Shown here piece by piece: positions 1-7,919 of a stretch of 64,000 bases of DNA. Positions within the stretch are counted from its first letter, which is position 1, and the number at the start of each line of letters is the position of its first letter. The notes below the pieces were generated by a model, which was not told the origin of the DNA, made no database searches, and saw nothing but the letters and a program-made list of their open reading frames with translations. This DNA comes from Bacteroidetes bacterium SCGC AAA795-G10 (GTDB lineage Bacteria; Bacteroidota; Bacteroidia; Flavobacteriales; Flavobacteriaceae), in assembly GCA_003130815.1 (NCBI GenBank), contig QFDA01000001.1:980631-1044630 (forward strand). The letters run 5' to 3'. Made by a program: the position numbers and the translations under genes.

Positions 1-1
1 T

Positions 2-337
2 AAATCTTTTGGGGAAATTCAAGGAATAAGTCCGATGGAGTTACTTCTTATGGGTATTGCTGGATGTAGCAGTATAGACATTATTGCAATTCTTGATAAG
101 CAAAAAATTAATCCAATATCGTTAAAAATGGATGTGAAAGGGCACAGACATGAAAACCAAGTTCCAGCTTTATTTTATCAAATTGATATTAATATTTACC
201 TTGAAGGAAGTTTTTCACCTGAAAAAGCAAAGCGGGCTGCGAAACTCTCTTTTGAAAAATATTGTTCGGTTTCTAAAACTTTAGAATCCACAGCTAAAAT
301 TAATCATAAAGTATACTTAAACGGTACCGAGGTTTAA
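2..337 (+). CDS. OsmC family protein (5'-truncated by window edge)
   Basis: Frame is open to the window start; PMELLLMGIAGCSSIDI...L..Q.....L.MDVKG is typical of OsmC/Ohr-like proteins. Confidence 0.8.
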   Translation, partial: KSFGEIQGISPMELLLMGIAGCSSIDIIAILDKQKINPISLKMDVKGHRHENQVPALFYQIDINIYLEGSFSPEKAKRAAKLSFEKYCSVSKTLESTAKINHKVYLNGTEV

Positions 338-388
338 ATCTTATAATAGAATTTTAAAACGCTATAATTAAGGCTTAACAATAAGATT

Positions 389-1282
389 CTATTTAGTCAA
401 ACTATTAAAAAGTTCTTCTAAACTCTCATTTTTTTGGTTTAAACTTAATATTTTTAAACCGTTCTCATTAGCGAAATCAAATATAGCTGAGCGTTTATCT
501 TTATTACCTTTAGTTTCTATTTCATAACTAAAACCCCCTATATTTCTGACATGTTTTACATCCTCGATTTTAAGTAAAGCAACAGTTTCAACACGGTAAT
601 CAAAACTAACTAGGATGATTTTCTTTTTATTTTTTCTAAGATTTTTTAATTTTTCGTCGAGAACAATTTCACCCTGATTAATTATTAATACTCTATCACA
701 AATTGCATCTACTTCCTGTAAAATATGAGTAGAGAGTAAAACAATTTTTTTATCACCCAATTCACGAATTAGTTTTCTGATTTCAAGGAGTTGGTTTGGA
801 TCTAAACCTGTGGTAGGCTCATCAAGAATTACTAATTTAGGATCGTTAATTAGTGCAGCTGCAATTCCTACTCTTTGCTTATACCCTTTGGAGAGAAATC
901 TAATTTTTTTGTCATAATGACTTAATAACCCCGTTTTTTTTATTAATTGATTAATAGGAGCCTTTTTACGTCTAAATAATTCAGCGACATATTTTAAATA
1001 TTCTATTACATACATATCGGCATATAGTGGATTATTTTCAGTCAAATAACCAACCTCATTTTTGATACTTTTTAGATGATTTCTATAACTTTTTTCGAAA
1101 AAATTTACATCTCCATCCCAATTTGTGTAGTATCCTGAAAGTATTCTCATTAATGTTGATTTACCTGCTCCATTTGGACCAAGAAGACCCACAACTTCTC
1201 CTTCCTTTAGGGTGAAACTTATTCCTCTTAGGGCTTTTGTAGCACCAAAACTTTTTGCAACTTTCTTTAATTCAAGGCTCAT
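389..1282 (-). CDS. gldA: ABC transporter ATP-binding protein, gliding motility GldA-like
   Basis: Walker A GPNGAGKST, signature LSKGYKQRVGIAAAL, Walker B LVILDEPTTGLDPNQ; YLTENNPLYADMYVIEYL matches GldA-type proteins. ATG at 1282 preferred over TTG at 1285. Confidence 0.8.
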   Translation of the reverse strand: MSLELKKVAKSFGATKALRGISFTLKEGEVVGLLGPNGAGKSTLMRILSGYYTNWDGDVNFFEKSYRNHLKSIKNEVGYLTENNPLYADMYVIEYLKYVAELFRRKKAPINQLIKKTGLLSHYDKKIRFLSKGYKQRVGIAAALINDPKLVILDEPTTGLDPNQLLEIRKLIRELGDKKIVLLSTHILQEVDAICDRVLIINQGEIVLDEKLKNLRKNKKKIILVSFDYRVETVALLKIEDVKHVRNIGGFSYEIETKGNKDKRSAIFDFANENGLKILSLNQKNESLEELFNSLTK

Positions 1283-1305
1283 CAAGAATAAATATACATT
1301 TTATA

Positions 1306-2178
1306 TTAGGATTTTTTTTCTTTTGATTTTATGCTTTCAATTACTACTGTGCTGAGAATTATAATTCCACCTACAACATTTTTAAAATTTGGAATTTCAT
1401 TTAACAAAATTACACTCATAATGATACCAAAAAGTGGTTGGATACTACTTATAATACTTGCAGTACTGATACTAAAATGTGAGAAACTTGAAAGAAAAAG
1501 CGTGTGGCCTAATGCTGTTGTAATAAATCCTAACATAAGTAGATAAGGTAAATCAGGTTGAATTTGATAGTCAGAATAAATAAAAAATACAGGTAATAAA
1601 ATTATTATAACGACAAAGAGTTGATAAATCATTTGTATTGATCCATCTGCCATAGAGTTGTGTTTCTTTAAAATTAAGTTTCTTAAAGAGTACGCGAGAG
1701 CAGAAAATAGTCCCATTAATAAACCTTGAGTAGCTTTATTATTAAAATCAAAATTGGGTACCAAAAAGAATACACCAATTAAAATTAAAATTCCAAAAAT
1801 AATATGTCTTGCTTTTAATTTTATAGATATAAATAATGGTTCTAGTAAAACTGTAATAATAGGGTAAGTAAAAAGAGATAACATACCTACAGTGACATTG
1901 CTCCATTGCAAAGCAAAAAAATAAGTAATCCAGTGAATACTCATAAATAGTCCGCTAAGTAATAAAGCTAAGCCATGATTAGTTAAGTTTATTTTAAATG
2001 AAGTTTTTTTTAATAAGGCATAAATAATTAAACATAAAATAGCAATCAATGAACGAAACCATATTGTGATTGGAGGCGGGAGAGAAATATATCTTCCCAA
2101 TGGGCCTGAGGTACTTATAAACAACATAGCCAGATTTAAAATTATGATATAATAAAGATTATTATTTTTTATGTTCAA
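1306..2178 (-). CDS. EamA/DMT family transporter
   Basis: About 10 TM segments, EamA-like repeats (LLSGLFMSIHWITYFFALQWSNVTVGML...). Confidence 0.85.
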   Translation of the reverse strand: MNIKNNNLYYIIILNLAMLFISTSGPLGRYISLPPPITIWFRSLIAILCLIIYALLKKTSFKINLTNHGLALLLSGLFMSIHWITYFFALQWSNVTVGMLSLFTYPIITVLLEPLFISIKLKARHIIFGILILIGVFFLVPNFDFNNKATQGLLMGLFSALAYSLRNLILKKHNSMADGSIQMIYQLFVVIIILLPVFFIYSDYQIQPDLPYLLMLGFITTALGHTLFLSSFSHFSISTASIISSIQPLFGIIMSVILLNEIPNFKNVVGGIIILSTVVIESIKSKEKKS

Positions 2179-2223
2179 TGCGATAAATTAAGATAACGTA
2201 ATATTAAAAAAAAACTTCAAAAG

Positions 2224-2254
2224 TTTGTTTTTGAAAAAAGCAATAGTAATTTTG
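2224..2254 (+). promoter_or_regulatory. Putative Bacteroidetes-type promoter of the aromatic operon (TTTG 2224-2227, N19, TAATTTTG 2247-2254)
   Basis: Matches the TTTG/TAnnTTTG consensus of Bacteroidetes primary sigma promoters, about 19 bp upstream of the leader ORF. Confidence 0.6.
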
Positions 2255-2272
2255 TCGATAAATTATTAATTA

Positions 2273-2338
2273 ATGAAATTATATTCATACTACAATAACT
2301 ACTATTACTTCTGCGTTGAAGAGACCAGGTCTGTTTAG
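2273..2338 (+). CDS. Leader peptide MKLYSYYNNYYYFCVEETRSV* (attenuator leader, Tyr-rich)
   Basis: ATG AAA TTA TAT TCA TAC TAC AAT AAC TAC TAT TAC TTC TGC GTT GAA GAG ACC AGG TCT GTT TAG read directly; six Tyr codons and one Phe codon in 21, followed by a terminator and pheA. Confidence 0.8.
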   Translation: MKLYSYYNNYYYFCVEETRSV

Positions 2339-2372
2339 TATTATGAAAACATTTTATATAAAGTCCTGATCT
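2322..2372 (+). promoter_or_regulatory. Candidate antiterminator: AGACCAGGTCT (2322-2332) pairing with AGTCCTGATCT (2362-2372)
   Basis: 9 of 11 positions can pair (mismatches at 2325/2369 and 2330/2364); mutually exclusive with the terminator 5' arm; 5' segment lies in the last codons of the leader ORF. Confidence 0.6.
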
Positions 2373-2390
2373 GTTCAGGACTTTTTTTTT
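2361..2390 (+). terminator. Rho-independent terminator/attenuator upstream of pheA
   Basis: AAGTCCTGA-TCTGT-TCAGGACTT perfect 9-bp stem followed by TTTTTTT; pheA ATG is at 2394. Confidence 0.85.
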
Positions 2391-2393
2391 ATA

Positions 2394-3227
2394 ATGAAAA
2401 CTAAGAAAAACATAGCAATACAAGGTAAGAGGGGATCCTTTCATCATATTGTTGCTGAAAGATATTTTGGGGAAAACCTTTCTTTAATATTATGTGACAC
2501 TTTTGATAAAACTGTAACTAAACTCATCAAAGGAGAGGCTGATTATGTTGTAATGGCGATTGAAAATTCAATAGCAGGTTCCATAATACCAAATTATGCA
2601 CTAATTGATCAGAATAATGTAAAAATTATTGGAGAATACGGATTAAGTATAAGCCATAATTTTATGGGGTTAAAGGGACAGCAAATTAATGACATTAAAG
2701 AAGTTTACTCTCACCCTATGGCATTATTGCAGTGCAAAAGTTTTTTTAATAATTATCCTCATATACGTCTTGTTGAATCAGAAGACACCGCCGAAGAAGC
2801 ACAAAGAATATTTAAAAATAACATGAAAGGTATTGGCGCTATAGCTAGCAAGGAAGCTGCTGAAATGTATAATTTGTCAATTTTCGCTTCCTCAATACAG
2901 ACAATTAAAAATAATGTCACTCGATTTGTCATTCTTAACAATGATGGTAATTTAATTTCAAAAGAAAATATCAATAAAGCTGCCCTTAAATTTATTTTAG
3001 ATCATCAAAGGGGTAGTTTAGCAGCAATATTGAATGTTATGAGTGATTGTCAGCTCAACTTAACAAAAATTCAATCCTTACCTGTAATTGAGACTCCTGG
3101 CAAATATGCTTTTTTTGTAGATGTTACCTTTGACGAGCTTGTACATTATTTAAAAGCAAAAAAATTAATTTCAATAATGGCATCAGAGTTTAAAATTCTT
3201 GGGGAATTTACCCAGCATCAAAAATGA
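2394..3227 (+). CDS. pheA: Prephenate dehydratase with C-terminal ACT domain
   Basis: IAIQGKRGSFHHIVAERYF, AIENSIAGSI, SHPMALLQC, NNVTRFVIL; ACT region GSLAAILNVMSDCQLNLTKIQSLP. Confidence 0.92.
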   Translation: MKTKKNIAIQGKRGSFHHIVAERYFGENLSLILCDTFDKTVTKLIKGEADYVVMAIENSIAGSIIPNYALIDQNNVKIIGEYGLSISHNFMGLKGQQINDIKEVYSHPMALLQCKSFFNNYPHIRLVESEDTAEEAQRIFKNNMKGIGAIASKEAAEMYNLSIFASSIQTIKNNVTRFVILNNDGNLISKENINKAALKFILDHQRGSLAAILNVMSDCQLNLTKIQSLPVIETPGKYAFFVDVTFDELVHYLKAKKLISIMASEFKILGEFTQHQK

Positions 3228-4372
3228 AAACGGCTAAAAGATTAAATAATATAAAAGAATACTATTTCTCAAGAAAACTGAGAGAGGTAGGAGAAATGAT
3301 AAAGGTCGGAAAACCAATAATTAATATGGGAATCGGCAGTCCAGATTTGGATCCTCACCCTGATATAGTAAAAGCTCTTGAAAAATCAATATTTGAGCCT
3401 AAGGCCCACATGTACCAAAATTATAAGGGAATACCAGAACTTAGAAAATCTGTAAGAGAATTTTACAAGACCCATTATGATGTAGATTTGGATCCAGATT
3501 CGCAAGTTCTACCGCTTATGGGTTCTAAGGAAGGAATAATGCATATATCTATGGCTTATCTTAATCCTGGAGATGAAGTTTTGATTCCTAATCCTGGTTA
3601 TCCAACCTATGCCTCTGTAACAAGATTAATGCAAGCTAAAGCAATTACATATGACTTAAAACTTTCTAATGATTGGCAACCTGATTTTAAGGAATTAGAA
3701 AATTTAGATACTACAAAAGTAAAAATCATGTGGCTAAACTACCCTCATATGCCAACAGGAGCTGAATTTTTAGAATCTACTTTTAGTTTTTTGGTTAAAT
3801 GGGCTTATGAACGTAATATTCTTTTAGTAAATGATAATCCATATAGTTTTATTTTAACTAAAAAACCAAAAAGTATATTATCCATACCTGGTGCTGAGTC
3901 AGTTGCAGTTGAATTAAATTCTTTAAGTAAGTCTTTTAATATGGCTGGTTGGAGAATAGGAATGTTATCTGGAAAAAAATCAGTTATAAGTGAAGTCCTC
4001 AAAGTTAAAAGCAATATGGATTCAGGAATGTTTTTTGGTATTCAAAAAGGTGCTATAGCTGCATTAAAAATGAAACCTGAATGGTTTGAAAAATTAAATG
4101 AAGTCTATAATAAAAGAAAGGAGCTTATTTTAATACTAATTAATAAAATTGGGGCTAAAATCGAGTCAAAAAGTGTTGGTTTATTTTTGTGGGCTAAAAT
4201 TCCCGAAGGTAATATTAGTTCGGAAGAATTCGTAGATAAAATACTTTATGAAAAAAATATATTTATAACACCAGGAACTGTATTTGGTATGCAAGGTGAG
4301 GGCTATATTCGTTTTTCACTTTGTGTTTCAGAAGAAATTATAATTGAAGCTATAAATCGTTTTAAATCATGA
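3224..4372 (+). CDS. Class I/II PLP-dependent aminotransferase (probable aromatic aminotransferase)
   Basis: LMGSKEGIMHISMAYLNPGDEVLIPNPGYPTY, VELNSLSKSFNMAGWRIGM (PLP Lys); ATGA overlap with pheA. Confidence 0.88.
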   Translation: MKTAKRLNNIKEYYFSRKLREVGEMIKVGKPIINMGIGSPDLDPHPDIVKALEKSIFEPKAHMYQNYKGIPELRKSVREFYKTHYDVDLDPDSQVLPLMGSKEGIMHISMAYLNPGDEVLIPNPGYPTYASVTRLMQAKAITYDLKLSNDWQPDFKELENLDTTKVKIMWLNYPHMPTGAEFLESTFSFLVKWAYERNILLVNDNPYSFILTKKPKSILSIPGAESVAVELNSLSKSFNMAGWRIGMLSGKKSVISEVLKVKSNMDSGMFFGIQKGAIAALKMKPEWFEKLNEVYNKRKELILILINKIGAKIESKSVGLFLWAKIPEGNISSEEFVDKILYEKNIFITPGTVFGMQGEGYIRFSLCVSEEIIIEAINRFKS

Positions 4373-5217
4373 AAATAGGTGTAATTGGTCTTGGATTAAT
4401 TGGAGGCTCATTTGCTTTATCAGCAAAAAAAAGTATAAGAGATTGTAGTTTATTTGGGATGGATAATAATCCTGAACACTTAAGTCAAGCATTTGAATTA
4501 GGAATTATAAATCAATCCTTGACACCTTTAAATTACTCTCGTATGGATGTAATTATTTTAGCGATACCTGTTAATGCAGTTTTAGAAATAATTTTGACAC
4601 TTTTAGACCAAATAAATGATAACGCCCTTTTAATTGATGTTGGATCAACTAAGGAAATGATATGTGAAAAAGTAAAACTGCATTCTAAGCGTAGTCAATT
4701 TTTAGCAACTCACCCAATTGCAGGAACAGAGTTTTCTGGACCTTCAGCTGCAAACAAAAATCTATTCAAAGGGAAAGCTCAAATTTTGTGTGAAGTAAAT
4801 AAAACAAGACCTGATCTATTGGAATGGGCAGTCCAATGGTTTAAAAATATGGAAATGAAACTTCAAGAGATGGATCCTATTGAACACGATCAACACATAG
4901 CATATGTCTCACATATTTCTCATATTTCTTCATTTATGCTTGGTAAAACTGTAATGGAGAAAGAAAAAGATGAGAAAGCAATTTTTGATATGGCTGGAAG
5001 TGGTTTCGCCTCTACTGTGAGATTAGCAAAAAGCTCTCCCTCTATGTGGGCACCAATTTTTATTCAGAATAAAAAAAATATTTTAGACGTATTGACAGAA
5101 TATATTTCAAATTTGGAAGAATTTAAAAAATTAATACAGGCAAATGATTACAAGTCAATATATGAGAAAATTGAGCAGACGAATGCCATCAAAGGAATTT
5201 TAGAGGGAATAAAATAA
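4369..5217 (+). CDS. tyrA: Prephenate dehydrogenase
   Basis: GVIGLGLIGGSFALSAK NAD motif, THPIAGTEFSG, HDQHIAYVSHISH. Confidence 0.9.
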   Translation: MKIGVIGLGLIGGSFALSAKKSIRDCSLFGMDNNPEHLSQAFELGIINQSLTPLNYSRMDVIILAIPVNAVLEIILTLLDQINDNALLIDVGSTKEMICEKVKLHSKRSQFLATHPIAGTEFSGPSAANKNLFKGKAQILCEVNKTRPDLLEWAVQWFKNMEMKLQEMDPIEHDQHIAYVSHISHISSFMLGKTVMEKEKDEKAIFDMAGSGFASTVRLAKSSPSMWAPIFIQNKKNILDVLTEYISNLEEFKKLIQANDYKSIYEKIEQTNAIKGILEGIK

Positions 5218-5241
5218 ATCAAATAAAAAAGACAGAATAAA

Positions 5242-6327
5242 ATGGAAAATAAAAAGAACATGCGCAATTGGTTAAATGATTTTGAACTTAGTCATCCCCT
5301 GGTTATAGGTGGTCCATGTAGCGCTGAAACAGAAGAGCAAGTGCTAAAGATCGCAAATCAGTTGAAAGATAGTGATGTTAGCGTATACAGAGCGGGAATT
5401 TGGAAACCAAGAACACGCCCTGGTATGTTTGAGGGCGTAGGAGCAATAGGGTTGAACTGGCTAAAAAAAGTAAAAGAGCAAACAGGTTTATTAACTGCTA
5501 CAGAGGTAGCAAATAAAGATCATGTTAAATTAGCTATTGAAAATGACATTGATATTTTATGGATTGGAGCCCGGTCTACAGTTAGTCCTTTCATTATGCA
5601 AGAATTAGCTGACGCTTTGGAAGGAACTGAGAAAATTATTTTGGTAAAAAACCCAGTTAATCCAGACTTAGCGCTATGGTTAGGAGGCGTTGAACGTCTT
5701 TATAGCGCAAAGATTAGAAAGTTAGGTCTAATTCACCGCGGATTCTCAACTTATGAGAAAACTAAATACCGAAATAATCCTGAATGGCAAATAGCAATTG
5801 AGGTAAAAAATCGTTTTCCAGACCTTCCAATGATATGCGACCCTTCACATATTTCAGGACGCAGAGATTTGATTTTTGATATTTCACAAACAGCTTTAGA
5901 TCTCAACTTTGATGGATTGATGATAGAATCTCATTGGGATCCAGATAATGCTTGGAGCGATGCTAAACAGCAGGTTACCCCTTCGCGTTTAATTGAGATT
6001 ATGCGAGATTTAAAAGTGAGAAATAAAACAACTGAAGAAGAGGCATACAAAAATAAGCTAGGTTCTCTAAGAGCTCAAATTGATGTTGCTGATCAAACAC
6101 TTCTTAATGCATTAGGAAAGCGAATGAAAATTGCAAAGGAAATAGGATTATTGAAAAAAGATAATAACGTTGCTGTTCTCCAAAATAAGAGGTGGAATGA
6201 AATATTAGGTAAAATGATTTTAGATGGACAAGAGCGTGAATTGTCTGAAGAATTTATATTGAGAGTTTTTAAAGCAATTCATCAGGAATCAATTAATAAA
6301 CAGGATAAAATTTTAAATAAAAATTAA
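5242..6327 (+). CDS. Bifunctional DAHP synthase (type I beta) / chorismate mutase (AroQ)
   Basis: GGPCSAETEEQ, RAGIWKPRTRPGMFEG, WIGARSTVSPF, CDPSHISGRRD; C-terminal LRAQIDVADQTLLNALGKRMKIAKEIGLLKK chorismate mutase. Confidence 0.9.
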   Translation: MENKKNMRNWLNDFELSHPLVIGGPCSAETEEQVLKIANQLKDSDVSVYRAGIWKPRTRPGMFEGVGAIGLNWLKKVKEQTGLLTATEVANKDHVKLAIENDIDILWIGARSTVSPFIMQELADALEGTEKIILVKNPVNPDLALWLGGVERLYSAKIRKLGLIHRGFSTYEKTKYRNNPEWQIAIEVKNRFPDLPMICDPSHISGRRDLIFDISQTALDLNFDGLMIESHWDPDNAWSDAKQQVTPSRLIEIMRDLKVRNKTTEEEAYKNKLGSLRAQIDVADQTLLNALGKRMKIAKEIGLLKKDNNVAVLQNKRWNEILGKMILDGQERELSEEFILRVFKAIHQESINKQDKILNKN

Positions 6328-6339
6328 ACATAATAATTT

Positions 6340-6930
6340 GTGAATTTGTCAGAATTAATCTACAATTCAAGAAATCAACTTAAGCCTAGTTGGCTATTAT
6401 CTTCAGTCATTTGTATTTTTTATGCGTTAATTATTTCAGTTCCTTCTGAGTTAAATGCCTTTGGTGAATTACTATCAATTTTATTGGCAGGTCCGTTGCA
6501 GTTGGGTTTATGTATATACTTTTTAAAAATTTCTAAAGGATCTAATCCATCTTTTAATTACATATTTGACGGCTTTAAACCATTATTAAATATTTTATTG
6601 GCTTTTTTATCAATTAACTTAATTACTTTGATTGGATTATTTTTTTTTATTCTTCCAGGCATAATATTGAGTTTGGGATTATCTATGACGTACTATATAA
6701 TTGCTGAAAACCCTGAAATTTCCTTTCACAAGGCTATAGAGAAAAGTTGGAAAATTATGGATGGACACAAAATGCAGCTATTTAAGTTGCATCTATATTT
6801 TATACCGTGGTATATTCTTGGTATTCTGTTTTTTATTGTAGGAGTTTTTGTAGTGATGCCATGGCATAATCTCAGCTTAGCAAACTATTACAAAGTAATT
6901 AGTGAAAATAATTTTGAGCTTACTAATTAG
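6340..6930 (+). CDS. DUF975-like integral membrane protein
   Basis: LPGIILSLGLSMTYYIIAENPEISFHKAIEKSWKIMDGHKMQLFKL resembles DUF975 proteins; GTG start. Confidence 0.6.
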   Translation: MNLSELIYNSRNQLKPSWLLSSVICIFYALIISVPSELNAFGELLSILLAGPLQLGLCIYFLKISKGSNPSFNYIFDGFKPLLNILLAFLSINLITLIGLFFFILPGIILSLGLSMTYYIIAENPEISFHKAIEKSWKIMDGHKMQLFKLHLYFIPWYILGILFFIVGVFVVMPWHNLSLANYYKVISENNFELTN

Positions 6931-7882
6931 CTACAGCTCTTTTTAATCTATCATTAATCGTTTTCCCTAACCCTTTTTCTGGTAAAAGTGTTGTTATAAT
7001 AATATCCAAGTTCTTACTATCTAATGAGTGAAGGGCTGAATAAAAATTTTTAGCAGCCTCATTAATATCACCGCTTTTAGAAAGTATTTCATGTTTAGTA
7101 CCTAATGTAAAGCCTTCCTTATTTTCAAAGCTTAAAACACCTATTTTTTTATGTTTATTTTCATAAATGTACTTGGATAAATTGTTGACTAGAATTATAG
7201 GAGTTCTCGGGGAATAGTGTCGCGAAAACATACCTGGTGAACTGGGATTAAGATCATTTTTAATCTTTTTACCTATTGTTCCGATACAATCTTCTAAATC
7301 ACTAATTGGAATTGCACCATGGCGATAAAGTATTGGATTATCATCTTCAAAACCTATAATTGTTGATTCTAAACCTTTACTACATAATCCACCATTTAGA
7401 ATTACATCAAGACCATCTTTAAAAAAATTTGAAACATGTGAGGCAGATGTTGGACTTATGAATCCAGAGAGATTTGCACTTGGAGCAGCAACGGGGAAGT
7501 CAATAGAATTTAATAATTTCAGCGTTAAAGGATGATTAGGGACTCTTACAGCAATAGTTGATTTTCCAGCCGAAACAGTATTTGAGATTTTATTTTTCTT
7601 TTCAAGTACCAAAGTTAGTGGGCCTGGCCAAAACTTTTTTGCTAGTTTTTTCGCCTTAAAAGGTATATTTTTTACAATTTCTTGAAGCTTCTCATACCTT
7701 GAAATATGCAAAATTAATGGGTTGTTTTTAGGCCTTTTTTTTAGAATAAATATTTGCTCTACTGCTTTTTCGTTTAATGCGTCTCCAGCTAATCCATAAA
7801 CAGTTTCTGTTGGTATTGCAACAAGTTTTCCAATTTTTAAAGAATTTATTGCAAGATTTATATTAGTAGTTATTTTTTGCAT
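6923..7882 (-). CDS. L-threonylcarbamoyladenylate synthase (Sua5/YrdC/YwlC)
   Basis: GKLVAIPTETVYGLAGDALNEKAVEQIFILKKRPKNNPLILHI, PVAAPSANLSG, STIIGF, SPGMFSRHYSP (Sua5 C-terminal domain). Confidence 0.92.
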   Translation of the reverse strand: MQKITTNINLAINSLKIGKLVAIPTETVYGLAGDALNEKAVEQIFILKKRPKNNPLILHISRYEKLQEIVKNIPFKAKKLAKKFWPGPLTLVLEKKNKISNTVSAGKSTIAVRVPNHPLTLKLLNSIDFPVAAPSANLSGFISPTSASHVSNFFKDGLDVILNGGLCSKGLESTIIGFEDDNPILYRHGAIPISDLEDCIGTIGKKIKNDLNPSSPGMFSRHYSPRTPIILVNNLSKYIYENKHKKIGVLSFENKEGFTLGTKHEILSKSGDINEAAKNFYSALHSLDSKNLDIIITTLLPEKGLGKTINDRLKRAVAN

Positions 7883-7919
7883 TTTCAATTTTAAAAAACT
7901 GTATAACTAGAATTAAATT

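Noticed and set aside
337-388. 8-bp inverted repeat AATCTTAT...ATAAGATT between OsmC and gldA-like stops
   Set aside because: 36-nt loop and AT-only-rich stem; not a convincing terminator.
2217-2447. 76-aa minus-strand ORF across the pheA leader
   Set aside because: It is antisense to the leader ORF/terminator and the start of pheA, has no recognisable domain, and is best explained as a by-product of the Tyr codon run and T-rich terminator.
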